DNA from: an uncultured Oscillospiraceae bacterium
GTDB lineage: Bacteria; Bacillota; Clostridia; Oscillospirales; Oscillospiraceae
DNA: 13,844 nt
Direction of reading: 5' to 3'
Assembly (NCBI GenBank): GCA_910584835.1
Contig: CAJUEG010000067.1
Location: 1 to 13,844 of the forward strand
Shown: positions 6,367 to 12,655 of the stretch, in pieces
Numbering within the stretch: position 1 is the first letter of the stretch
Layout: each line of letters starts with the position of its first letter
Program-made: the position numbers and the translations under genes
The notes under the pieces: model-generated
Databases searched by the model: none
What the model was told of the DNA's origin: nothing
Seen by the model: only the letters and a program-made list of their open reading frames with translations

Positions 6367-8370
6367 TCAGCCCTTGTGGCTCTCCACGATGGCGCCGCTG
6401 CGGAAGGCGGCCACCAGATCGATGAGCTCGTCGATCTGGCCCTGGAGCTTCCGCCCTATGTCGGTCTGGAGGATCATGGCCCGGCTCTCCAGCCGCTCAA
6501 ACACCTGGGTGGTGGAGGCGATGTCGTAGTTTTTGCGGATGGCGGCCGCCTTTCCCACAAAGGGCTCGTGGGCCACCAGGCGGAAGCAGGCGGAGTTGTA
6601 GATCAGGGTGTACCCGGCGATGCCGGTGGTCTTCTGATACGCCTTGCAGAACCCGCCGTCGATGACCACCAGCCTGCCGCCCCCCTTCACGGGGCTCTCC
6701 CCCTTCTTGGACTTCACCGGGACGTGGCCGTTGATAATATGGCAGTGGGGACCCTCCAGCCCAAACTCCTTCAAAATGCCCTCGCACACCGCCGGGTCGT
6801 TATACAGCGTGTAATAGGCATTTTTCGGCTCGGTGTGGGTGGAGGCGTCGGCGATAAAGCGGCGCTCGAAGGTGGTCATGCGGTCCCGGCCGAAGATGGG
6901 GGAGTTGCGCCCCGCCCACAGCCACCACAGGAAGTCCATCCCCTGCTGCCGCTCCGGGGAGCCGGGCTTGTTGTAGTAGGCCCGGCGGGCCACCCGGTCC
7001 GCATAGTCCAAAAACGCCTTGCCGCTCAGCCGGTCGCAGCCCTGGCCGATGGAGAACTCCATGAACGAGCCGTCCTCCTCCATGGGGATGCAGCCGTGGA
7101 AGAGCAGGTTGCCGTTGTAAATGCGGTACAGGCTGCCCTTGGAGTAGAGGAAGCGGACGTGCCGCTGGAGCTTTTCGCTGTGCCGGAAGGACCGGGTGAG
7201 GGTGTTGATGAGGGCGTCCTCCTCCGGGGTGAGGGCGTAGGGGTCGGAGGGGTCCACGGTGGGGAAGTCGGTGTCCAGCATGGGATAGCTCACCCCGCCG
7301 ACGGCGACGGTCTTGGCCTCGTAGTCGATCTTGTCCAGCAGCAGCCGGTCGTCCATGTGGAAGGCGGGGTTCCGGCGGATCTTCTGCCCCTCCAGCTTGA
7401 ACAGGATCATGGAGATGGCCTTGTTCATCCGGGCGCACAGCAGCTTGTCCCGGTCGGTCACACTGTCCTCGTCCTCCTTGGCGATCTTCACCTCAAAGCA
7501 GCTGATGTCGCACTTGCGGTAAAACTCGTCGGCGAACACCGACAGGGGCCGCAGGGAGATGCCGTAGCCCGTCTCAATGACCTCCAGGTTGTTGTACCGC
7601 AGGGAGTTGGCCAGCACCGTGGCCACCAGGGTGCGGGAGCCGGAGGCCGCCCCCATCCACAGGATATCGTGGTTGCCCCACTGTATGTCCACGCTGTGGT
7701 ATTTCATGAGGCTGTCCATGATGACGTCTGCGCCGGGGCCCCGGTCGAAGATGTCCCCCACCAGGTGGAGGTGGTCCACCGCCAGGCGCTTGATGAGCTC
7801 GCACAGCTGGATGAGGAAGTTGGACGCCCGGTCCAGGTCGATGATGGTATTGATGATGTTCTCGTAATAATCCCGCTTGTCCGCCTCGTTCTTCTCATAG
7901 TGGGTGTGGATCAGCTCGTCGATGATATAGGCGTACTCCGGGGGCATGGCCTTGCGCACCTTGGAGCGGGTGTACTTGGCGCTCACCAGGCAGCACAGGT
8001 CGATGAGCCGGTGGAAGGTGATGCGGTACCACTCCCGCATATCCTCCGTCTCCCGCTCGATCTCCTCCAGCTTCTCCTCCGGGTAGTAGATGAGGGTGGC
8101 CAGCTGGTCCCGGTCGGAGCGGGGGACTGTGGAGCCCAGCAGCTCGTCGATCTTCACCCGCACCACGCCGGAGGCGGAGTTGAGGATGTGCTGGAACGCC
8201 TCGTACTCCCCGTGGACGTCGGAGAGGAAATGCTCGGTGCCCTTGGGCAGGTTCTGGATGGCTCGCAGGTTGATGATCTCGGTGCAGGCGGCCTGGACGT
8301 TGGGATAGTGCCGGGCCAGCAGCTTCAGGTACTCCAGCCGCTCGGGGGAAAATGTCACGGTGGGCTTCAT
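6367..8370 (-). CDS. fbp: Fructose-1,6-bisphosphatase, class III
   Basis: A 667-residue cytoplasmic enzyme, close to the 671 residues of the Bacillus subtilis class III enzyme. It removes the 1-phosphate from fructose 1,6-bisphosphate in gluconeogenesis and is unrelated to class I and II FBPases. It belongs to the metallophosphoesterase superfamily: the metal-binding motifs are SDVHGEYEAF (50-59), GDIFDRG (205-211) and GNHD (232-235). Further family stretches include the N-terminal LARHYPNVQAA and, near the C-terminus, INGHVPVKSKKGESPVKGGG with VIDGGF. A strong AAAGGAGG ribosome site 7 bp upstream fixes the start. It appears monocistronic, with its own promoter and terminator. In Firmicutes class III FBPase is commonly found with growth on non-sugar carbon; no regulator site for this could be recognised here. 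Confidence 0.96.
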   Translation of the reverse strand: MKPTVTFSPERLEYLKLLARHYPNVQAACTEIINLRAIQNLPKGTEHFLSDVHGEYEAFQHILNSASGVVRVKIDELLGSTVPRSDRDQLATLIYYPEEKLEEIERETEDMREWYRITFHRLIDLCCLVSAKYTRSKVRKAMPPEYAYIIDELIHTHYEKNEADKRDYYENIINTIIDLDRASNFLIQLCELIKRLAVDHLHLVGDIFDRGPGADVIMDSLMKYHSVDIQWGNHDILWMGAASGSRTLVATVLANSLRYNNLEVIETGYGISLRPLSVFADEFYRKCDISCFEVKIAKEDEDSVTDRDKLLCARMNKAISMILFKLEGQKIRRNPAFHMDDRLLLDKIDYEAKTVAVGGVSYPMLDTDFPTVDPSDPYALTPEEDALINTLTRSFRHSEKLQRHVRFLYSKGSLYRIYNGNLLFHGCIPMEEDGSFMEFSIGQGCDRLSGKAFLDYADRVARRAYYNKPGSPERQQGMDFLWWLWAGRNSPIFGRDRMTTFERRFIADASTHTEPKNAYYTLYNDPAVCEGILKEFGLEGPHCHIINGHVPVKSKKGESPVKGGGRLVVIDGGFCKAYQKTTGIAGYTLIYNSACFRLVAHEPFVGKAAAIRKNYDIASTTQVFERLESRAMILQTDIGRKLQGQIDELIDLVAAFRSGAIVESHKG

Positions 8371-8409
8371 GGCGCGTCCTCCTTTGAGTGGATATTTCTG
8401 CCTGCCCCT

Positions 8410-8418
8410 ATTATGCCA
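8410..8418 (-). promoter_or_regulatory. Probable extended -10 promoter of fbp
   Basis: On the minus strand TGG directly precedes CATAAT (8410-8415), an extended -10 arrangement (TGn plus five of six -10 matches). No convincing -35 hexamer lies 16-18 bp upstream, where the DNA is T-rich. Transcription would begin near 8403, about 33 nt before the start codon. Confidence 0.5.
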
Positions 8419-8433
8419 TAGATTTGCAAAAAA

Positions 8434-8482
8434 GAAAAGAGGAAAAGGCGCAAAAAACGAAAATTTTTCCGTTTCTGCGCCT
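8434..8482 (-). terminator. Probable intrinsic terminator of the rpe-DUF4177-recR run
   Basis: An imperfect stem pairs AGGCGCA (8446-8452) with TGCGCCT (about 8476-8482), extended by AAACG/CGTTT, around an A/T-rich loop. On the minus strand it is followed by a long T-rich stretch, TTTTCCTCTTTTC, then TTTTTT. A second weaker A/T-rich inverted repeat (8481-8505) overlaps the recR stop codon. Confidence 0.65.
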
Positions 8483-8501
8483 GATTTTTGTTAAAAAAAT
8501 A

Positions 8502-9104
8502 TCAGATTTCCCTGCGGCCCTCTAAGGCCCGCATGAGGGTGGCGTCGTCGGCAAACTCCAGGTGGCTGCCCACCGGGATGCCGTAGGCCAGCCGGGTGGT
8601 CTTCACCCCGAAGGGCTTGAGCAGCCGGGACAGGTACATGGCGGTGGTCTCCCCCTCGGTGTCCGGGTTGGTAGCCATGATGACCTCGTCCACGCCGCCC
8701 GCGGCCACGCGCTCCACCAGCTGCTGGATGCGCAGGTCGTCCGGCCCCACGTGGTTCATGGGGGAGATCACACCGTGGAGCACGTGGTACACCCCGGCGT
8801 ACTCCCGGGAGCGCTCCATGGCCACCACGTCCTTGGGGTCGGCCACCACGCACACCAGCGAGTGGTCCCGCTTGGAGGAGGCGCAGATGGCGCACTCCCC
8901 CTCCCCGTCGGTGAGGTTCTGGCACACCGGGCAGCAGCCGATGCTCTTTTTGGCGTCCAGCAGGGCGGCGGCAAAGTCCTGGGCGGCCTGCTCCGGCTGG
9001 TCCAGGATATAGAAGGCCAGCCGCTGGGCGCTCTTGCGGCCCACGCCGGGCAGCTTGGCGAACTGCTCCACTAAATTTTCCAGGGCGGCGGGAAAATAGT
9101 CCAT
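8502..9104 (-). CDS. recR: Recombination mediator protein RecR
   Basis: A 200-residue protein, the normal RecR length. RecR acts with RecF/RecO to load RecA on single-stranded gaps. Domains in order: helix-hairpin-helix at about 10-30 (FAKLPGVGRKSAQRLAF), a four-cysteine zinc finger (Cys58, Cys61, Cys71, Cys74), a Toprim domain from about 81 (CVVADPKDVVAMER; ATNPDTEGETTAMYL at 144-158), and the C-terminal LAYGIPVGSHLEFADDATL. The GGAGG ribosome site lies 7 bp before the ATG. Unlike the common dnaX-ybaB-recR order, its upstream neighbours here are a small DUF4177-like gene (18-bp gap) and rpe, so recR has been separated from its usual partners in this genome. Confidence 0.97.
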   Translation of the reverse strand: MDYFPAALENLVEQFAKLPGVGRKSAQRLAFYILDQPEQAAQDFAAALLDAKKSIGCCPVCQNLTDGEGECAICASSKRDHSLVCVVADPKDVVAMERSREYAGVYHVLHGVISPMNHVGPDDLRIQQLVERVAAGGVDEVIMATNPDTEGETTAMYLSRLLKPFGVKTTRLAYGIPVGSHLEFADDATLMRALEGRREI

Positions 9105-9122
9105 GGGAAAACCTCCAAATTG

Positions 9123-9278
9123 TTATGCGTCCTTCTCAAAGGTAATCATCACGCGGTAGGAGGCGGCCCGGTCCCACTGGGTCACCTCTTTGACGGCCCA
9201 GCCCTGGCGGGCCATCTGATTCATCGCCGTCTCAGCCTCTTCCGGGGTCTTGGCCGTCAGGACCTTGTATTCTTTCAT
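9123..9278 (-). CDS. Small DUF4177-like protein (51 aa)
   Basis: A short gene read as MKEYKVLTAKTPEEAETAMN followed by QMARQGWAVKEVTQWDRAAS and YRVMITFEKDA. The pattern of an initial YKVL strand, a helix ending in an RQGW-x-V motif and a final strand (YRVMITFEK) fits DUF4177-type small proteins, whose function is unknown. Its support as a real gene is positional: the ATG lies 5 bp after the rpe stop codon (9284-9286), a GGGGTGA ribosome site 5 bp upstream covers that stop, and its stop is 18 bp before recR. It has no signal peptide or membrane helix. Codon use matches its neighbours. Confidence 0.78.
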   Translation of the reverse strand: MKEYKVLTAKTPEEAETAMNQMARQGWAVKEVTQWDRAASYRVMITFEKDA

Positions 9279-9283
9279 AAAAA

Positions 9284-9934
9284 TCACCCCGCGTTTCGCA
9301 GCGCCGCGATGGCCGCCGCCGGGTCGGCCGCCCCGTACACCGCCGAGCCCGCCACCAGCACCGTGGCCCCGGCCTCAGCCACAGTTTTGGCGTTGGCGGG
9401 GCCCACTCCGCCGTCCACCTCCAGCTCACAGGAGGGGTTGTAACGGTCGATGAGGGCGCGCACCTCCCGGATGGTCTCCAGCTGGCTCTCCATGAACTTC
9501 TGCCCGCCGAAGCCCGGCTCCACCGTCATCACCAGCACCATGTCCAGCTCCTCGATATAGGGCAGGATGGCCCTGGCCGACGTGATGGGCCGCAGGGCCA
9601 CCGCCCTCTTCACCCCGTTGGCCCCCATGGCGCGGAGGGCGTCGGCGATACGGGCGGGGTGGTCGGCCTCCAGGTGGACGGACAGCAGGTCCGCCCCGGC
9701 CTTGCAGAACCGATCGATGTACCGCGCCGGCTTGTCCACCATGAGGTGGACGTCCAGAAACATCTCCGTGTGTTTTCGGATGGACGCCACCACCGGCACG
9801 CCGATGGTGATATTGGGAACAAACATGCCGTCCATCACGTCCACGTGGAGCCAGTCGGCGGCGGACACCCGGCGGATGTCCGCCTCTAAATTGCAAAAAT
9901 CCGCCGAGAGGATGGAAGGGGCGATTTTGACCAT
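9284..9934 (-). CDS. rpe: Ribulose-phosphate 3-epimerase
   Basis: A 216-residue TIM-barrel enzyme that interconverts ribulose 5-phosphate and xylulose 5-phosphate in the pentose phosphate pathway. Motifs: APSILSADF (5-13, Ser7), HVDVMDGMFVPN (30-41) with His30 and catalytic Asp32, DVHLMV (61-66) with His63, EPGFGGQKF (139-147) and LEVDGGV (171-177) with Asp174. His30, Asp32, His63 and Asp174 match the metal-binding and acid/base set of the family. One mild departure is ALRPIT (113-118) where most homologues read LNPxT. The start at 9934 follows the family pattern M-x-x-IAPSILSADF and has a GAGG site upstream; the frame continues open to 10117, but the added residues are low-complexity Arg/Gly/Pro and do not look coding. 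It heads a run with the DUF4177-like gene and recR. No clear promoter is visible before it. Confidence 0.95.
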   Translation of the reverse strand: MVKIAPSILSADFCNLEADIRRVSAADWLHVDVMDGMFVPNITIGVPVVASIRKHTEMFLDVHLMVDKPARYIDRFCKAGADLLSVHLEADHPARIADALRAMGANGVKRAVALRPITSARAILPYIEELDMVLVMTVEPGFGGQKFMESQLETIREVRALIDRYNPSCELEVDGGVGPANAKTVAEAGATVLVAGSAVYGAADPAAAIAALRNAG

Positions 9935-10254
9935 AATTTTATCCCTCATTTTCTGAAATATCCCTTTCGGGGACGGGCCCGGCCCAAGCCGGAGGGCGGC
10001 GCGCCCGCCGCCCCGCCGCATAGGATGGAGCACGCGGAGGTCGCCGCCAGGGCCGGCAGGGCGGTTCCCCCACGCCCCCGCTCGCGCCCTGCCGCTTCCC
10101 TGGCCGGCGCGCCGCACCTGAATACCCCCCGTCGCCGCAGCTGTGGCGGCGGGGGGATTGTGATGTCCGAACAGGCCCTGAACGCCCCCCGGCGTCCGTG
10201 CCCGCAGGCGCGGAGAAGGCGCGTCCCGTTTTGGAGCCGGCTTTTCCGGCGCAG
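9935..10254. other. 320-bp non-coding, very GC-rich gap between rpe and the threonine ammonia-lyase gene
   Basis: No gene was found that I can support. The stretch is almost free of A/T-rich promoter-like DNA, unlike the other gaps in this window, and contains at least three inverted repeats: 10042-10109 (described separately), 10125-10156 (six C facing six G with an inner GCCGC/GCGGC and a GTC bulge) and 10236-10250 (GCCGG/CCGGC, 5-nt loop, 5 bp after the ammonia-lyase stop codon). None is followed by a T run, so they are not typical terminators. A 45-codon Arg-rich plus-strand frame from 10162 exists but is not supported. Confidence 0.7.
10042..10109 (-). other. Large stable stem-loop in the rpe leader region
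   Basis: The outer arms 10042-10052 and 10098-10109 pair over 11 bp with one bulged base (10104). After a small internal loop (10053-10054 against 10094-10097), the inner arms 10055-10063 and 10085-10093 pair over 9 bp around a 21-nt loop. No T run follows on either strand, so a terminator is unlikely. It may be a structured RNA element, a dispersed palindromic repeat, or a leader structure of rpe; the sequence alone does not decide. Confidence 0.6.
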
Positions 10255-11478
10255 TTATCCCGTAATGGTGCCGCTGGCGGCCACCTCTTTCACCTGGTAG
10301 CCCGCCTGGCGCAGCGCGTCCATGATCGACCCCTTGTGGGACAGGCCGAACGCCTCCATGGTCACCTTCAGCTCCACCCCCGCCTGGCGGTTGATGTTGA
10401 CGAACTGGTTGTGGTCCAGCTTGATGATGTTGCCGTTGAGCCGGGCCACCAGCTCCGCGATGCGCAGCAGCTCGCCGGGCCGGTCGGGCAGCTGCACCGA
10501 AAAGGTGAAAATGCGCCCCCGGTTGATGAGCCCGTGCTGCACCAGGGAGGAGATGGTGATCACGTCCATATTGCCGCCGGACAGCACACTCACCACGTTG
10601 CAGTCCCGGCAGTCCAGGTGCTTGAGGGCCGCGATGGTGAGCAGCCCCGCGTTCTCCACCACCATTTTGTGCTTCTCCATCACGTCCAAAAAGGCGTCCA
10701 CCAGCTCGTCGTCGTCGATGGTGAGGATGCCGTCCAGATTCTTCTGGATGTAGGGGAACACCCGGCCGCCGGGGGTTTTCACCGCCACGCCGTCGGCGAT
10801 GGTGGTCACCCTGTCCAGCGTCACCACGTGGCCCGCCTCCAGGCTGGCCTTCATGGACGCCGCCCCGGAGGGCTCCACCCCAATCACCTTCACCGACGGG
10901 TTGAGCAGCTTGGCCAGGGTGGACACCCCCGCCGCCAGCCCGCCGCCTCCCACGGGCACCAGGATCACGTCCACGTCGGGCAGATCCTTGAAGATCTCAT
11001 AGGCGATGGTGCCCTGGCCGGTGGACACCGTCAGGTCGTCAAAGGGGTGGACGTAGGTGAGCCCCTCCTCTTCGCTGAGCTTTGCCGCCAGCGCCGCCGC
11101 GTCGTCGAAGGTCTCGCCGCGGAGCACCACCTTCGCCCCGTAGTCCTTGGTGTTGTTCACCTTCACCAGCGGGGTGGTGGTGGGCATGACGATGGTGGCC
11201 CCCACCCCCGCTTTTTGGGCGGCGTAGGCCACGCCCTGGGCGTGGTTGCCGGCGGAGGCCGTCACCAGCCCCCGGGCCTTCTCCTCCTCAGACAGGGTGG
11301 AGCACTTGAAATAGGCCCCCCGGATTTTGTACGCCCCGGTGACCTGCATGTTCTCCGGCTTGATGTACACATGATTGCCGGTGGTTCTGGTGAAAAACGG
11401 GCTGTCAATCAGATCGGTGCGGTGGAGCACGCCGTCCAGCACTTTGCGGGCGGCGCGGAAATCGTCTAGTGTCATCAT
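10255..11478 (-). CDS. ilvA: Threonine ammonia-lyase (PLP-dependent, one C-terminal ACT domain)
   Basis: A 407-residue enzyme that deaminates L-threonine to 2-oxobutanoate and ammonia. It is a fold-type II PLP enzyme: TGAYKIRGA (47-55) contains the Schiff-base Lys51, ASAGNHAQGVA (74-84) binds substrate, the GGGGL loop (177-181) holds the PLP phosphate, and SVLSGGN (297-303) lies near the pyridine ring. A single ACT domain follows at about 325-400 (FTFSVQLPDRPGELLRIAEL). This length and one ACT domain match the TIGR01127 class rather than the long two-ACT IlvA of E. coli, so it may be degradative (tdcB-like) or biosynthetic; no ilv or tdc genes are nearby to decide. Start 11478 is the first of two adjacent ATGs; an AGGAGA site lies about 11 bp upstream. 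No clear terminator follows. Confidence 0.93.
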   Translation of the reverse strand: MMTLDDFRAARKVLDGVLHRTDLIDSPFFTRTTGNHVYIKPENMQVTGAYKIRGAYFKCSTLSEEEKARGLVTASAGNHAQGVAYAAQKAGVGATIVMPTTTPLVKVNNTKDYGAKVVLRGETFDDAAALAAKLSEEEGLTYVHPFDDLTVSTGQGTIAYEIFKDLPDVDVILVPVGGGGLAAGVSTLAKLLNPSVKVIGVEPSGAASMKASLEAGHVVTLDRVTTIADGVAVKTPGGRVFPYIQKNLDGILTIDDDELVDAFLDVMEKHKMVVENAGLLTIAALKHLDCRDCNVVSVLSGGNMDVITISSLVQHGLINRGRIFTFSVQLPDRPGELLRIAELVARLNGNIIKLDHNQFVNINRQAGVELKVTMEAFGLSHKGSIMDALRQAGYQVKEVAASGTITG

Positions 11479-11499
11479 GGCGGGACAGCTCTCCTGTCG

Positions 11500-11510
11500 T
11501 ATCTAAGATA
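11500..11510. promoter_or_regulatory. Perfect 11-bp palindrome at the start of the ilvA transcript
   Basis: TATCT-A-AGATA is a perfect inverted repeat located at or just after the predicted transcription start of the ammonia-lyase promoter. It could be an operator half-site pair or chance in a short A/T-rich stretch. No known regulator site is claimed. Confidence 0.3.
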
Positions 11511-11517
11511 TCGTCCC

Positions 11518-11546
11518 ATTTTACATGAAGAAATTGTTAAAGTCAA
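11518..11546 (-). promoter_or_regulatory. Sigma-A promoter of the threonine ammonia-lyase gene
   Basis: On the minus strand TTGACT (11541-11546, five of six) is followed after exactly 17 bp by TAAAAT (11518-11523, five of six). Transcription would start near 11511, leaving a leader of about 33 nt. No T-box or other riboswitch fits in so short a leader. Confidence 0.82.
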
Positions 11547-11566
11547 CCGCTCCCGCCCCCTTCTTC

Positions 11567-11596
11567 TTGACAGGGGGCTTGTCCGGGGAGTAAAAT
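11567..11596 (+). promoter_or_regulatory. Sigma-A promoter of the xpaC-telA operon
   Basis: A perfect TTGACA (11567-11572) and TAAAAT (11591-11596) are separated by 18 bp. Transcription would start near 11603. The -35 box is only 20 bp from the -35 box of the divergent ammonia-lyase promoter, so the two face away from each other across one short region. Confidence 0.82.
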
Positions 11597-11628
11597 AGAA
11601 GCCAGATTTCGGAAAGGGGGCAAGGGCC

Positions 11629-12330
11629 TTGGCCTATGTGAAAAAGCGCAGCGTGCTGCCCGTCTACTTTATCGGGGGGACCTGGCTGCTGTGGTCGCTG
11701 TTCGTCCCGCTGTACCGGCCCAGCCACTATGTCATGGCGGCGCTGGCCTCGTTCATCGCCTACTACTTGGGCAAGATGCTCTTCCCCGACCGGGGGTATG
11801 AGATGCAGGGCACGGCCCAGGCCCAGCCCCAGTCCCCGCCCAGGGCGGAGGCCCAGCCCGGGCGGGAGGAAAAGCCCAAATCCACCGGCAATCCGGAGAT
11901 CGACGCCCTGCTGGCCGAGCGGGACAGGGCGGTGGGCGAGATGCGCCGGCTCAACGCCTCCATCGAGGACCCCAAAATTTCCGCCCAGATCAGCCGCCTG
12001 GAGGACACCACCGGCAAGATCATCGACACCGTGGCCGCCAGCCCCGCCAAGCTGCCCCAGATTCGGAAATTCATGAACTACTACCTGCCCACCACCCTGA
12101 AGCTGCTCAACGCCTATGACCGGATGGATTCCACCGGGGCGTCCGGGACCAACATCGACGGCACCAAGGGCAAGATTGAGGACATGCTGGACTCCATCTG
12201 CACCGCCTTCAGCCGCCTGCTGGACGACCTGTACGGCGACGAGGCCATGGACATCTCCGCCGAGATCACCGTCATGGAGCAGATGCTGGCCCAGGAGGGG
12301 CTGGGCGGCATGACCCTAGGCGGCTCGTAA
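11629..12330 (+). CDS. xpaC: XpaC family protein (5-bromo-4-chloroindolyl phosphate hydrolysis family)
   Basis: A 233-residue membrane protein. Two hydrophobic helices (about 9-28 and 33-52) are followed by a Pro/Gln/Glu-rich linker (60-87) and a helical cytoplasmic domain. The family signature is the segment KFMNYYLPTTLKLLNAYDRM (147-166). The family name comes from a phenotype of Bacillus subtilis XpaC; no enzymatic role is proven and its partner is TelA. The start is a TTG at 11629, chosen because AAAGGGGG (11613-11620) lies 8 bp upstream and no ATG or GTG closer to that site keeps the first helix; a GTG at 11638 is the alternative. It is the first gene of an operon with the small membrane protein gene (10-bp gap) and telA, the same pairing as xpaC-yaaN in B. 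subtilis. Confidence 0.87.
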   Translation: MAYVKKRSVLPVYFIGGTWLLWSLFVPLYRPSHYVMAALASFIAYYLGKMLFPDRGYEMQGTAQAQPQSPPRAEAQPGREEKPKSTGNPEIDALLAERDRAVGEMRRLNASIEDPKISAQISRLEDTTGKIIDTVAASPAKLPQIRKFMNYYLPTTLKLLNAYDRMDSTGASGTNIDGTKGKIEDMLDSICTAFSRLLDDLYGDEAMDISAEITVMEQMLAQEGLGGMTLGGS

Positions 12331-12340
12331 GGGGGCTGCC

Positions 12341-12655
12341 GTGAAAAAAAAGATCACCAAAAAGGGCTACCGGGTGCTGGCCATTGTGTGGACCCTTGCC
12401 GCCGCGTCCATGTCGGTGGCCTTTGTGCGGCGGCTGGCCGAGTTTAACCTGCCGCTGCTGGCGCTGACGGCGCTGAGCATACTCGTCGCCGCCAATTTCT
12501 GGAAGTCCTACCGCAGAACCCCGGAGCAGGCCCAGGCCCCCCGGTCCCTCTTTGACTCCCCGCCCAAATTCAGCGGCGACCCGGTCCTTTTTGACGACGA
12601 CCCGCCCTGTTTTGACCACCCAAATAAAGATTCGGAGGAGAACACCCATGAGTGA
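12341..12655 (+). CDS. Small two-helix membrane protein of unknown function
   Basis: A 104-residue protein starting with GTG at 12341, 10 bp after the xpaC-like stop; a GGGGG stretch lies 5 bp upstream. After a Lys-rich start (KKKITKKGYR) there are two hydrophobic helices (about 12-29 and 37-54) joined by a short RRLAEFN turn. The C-terminal half (55-104) is Pro/Asp-rich and acidic (GDPVLFDDDPPCFDHPNKDS) and is probably cytoplasmic by the positive-inside rule. It overlaps the telA start by 8 bp, so it is translationally coupled to telA. I do not recognise a family. Its position suggests it works with the XpaC-TelA pair. Confidence 0.75.
   Translation: MKKKITKKGYRVLAIVWTLAAASMSVAFVRRLAEFNLPLLALTALSILVAANFWKSYRRTPEQAQAPRSLFDSPPKFSGDPVLFDDDPPCFDHPNKDSEENTHE

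Noticed and set aside
6376..8421. 681-codon plus-strand open frame
   Set aside because: Antisense shadow of fbp, whose family motifs are complete on the other strand.
9935..10117. N-terminal extension of rpe by about 60 codons
   Set aside because: The extension is low-complexity Arg/Gly/Pro across strong inverted repeats, and Rpe proteins begin a few residues before IAPSILSADF.
10162..10300. 45-codon Arg-rich plus-strand ORF preceded by a G-rich stretch
   Set aside because: The G-run is one arm of a hairpin, the ORF ends inside the antisense of ilvA, and there is no promoter or recognisable pattern. Worth revisiting only if a transcript is found.
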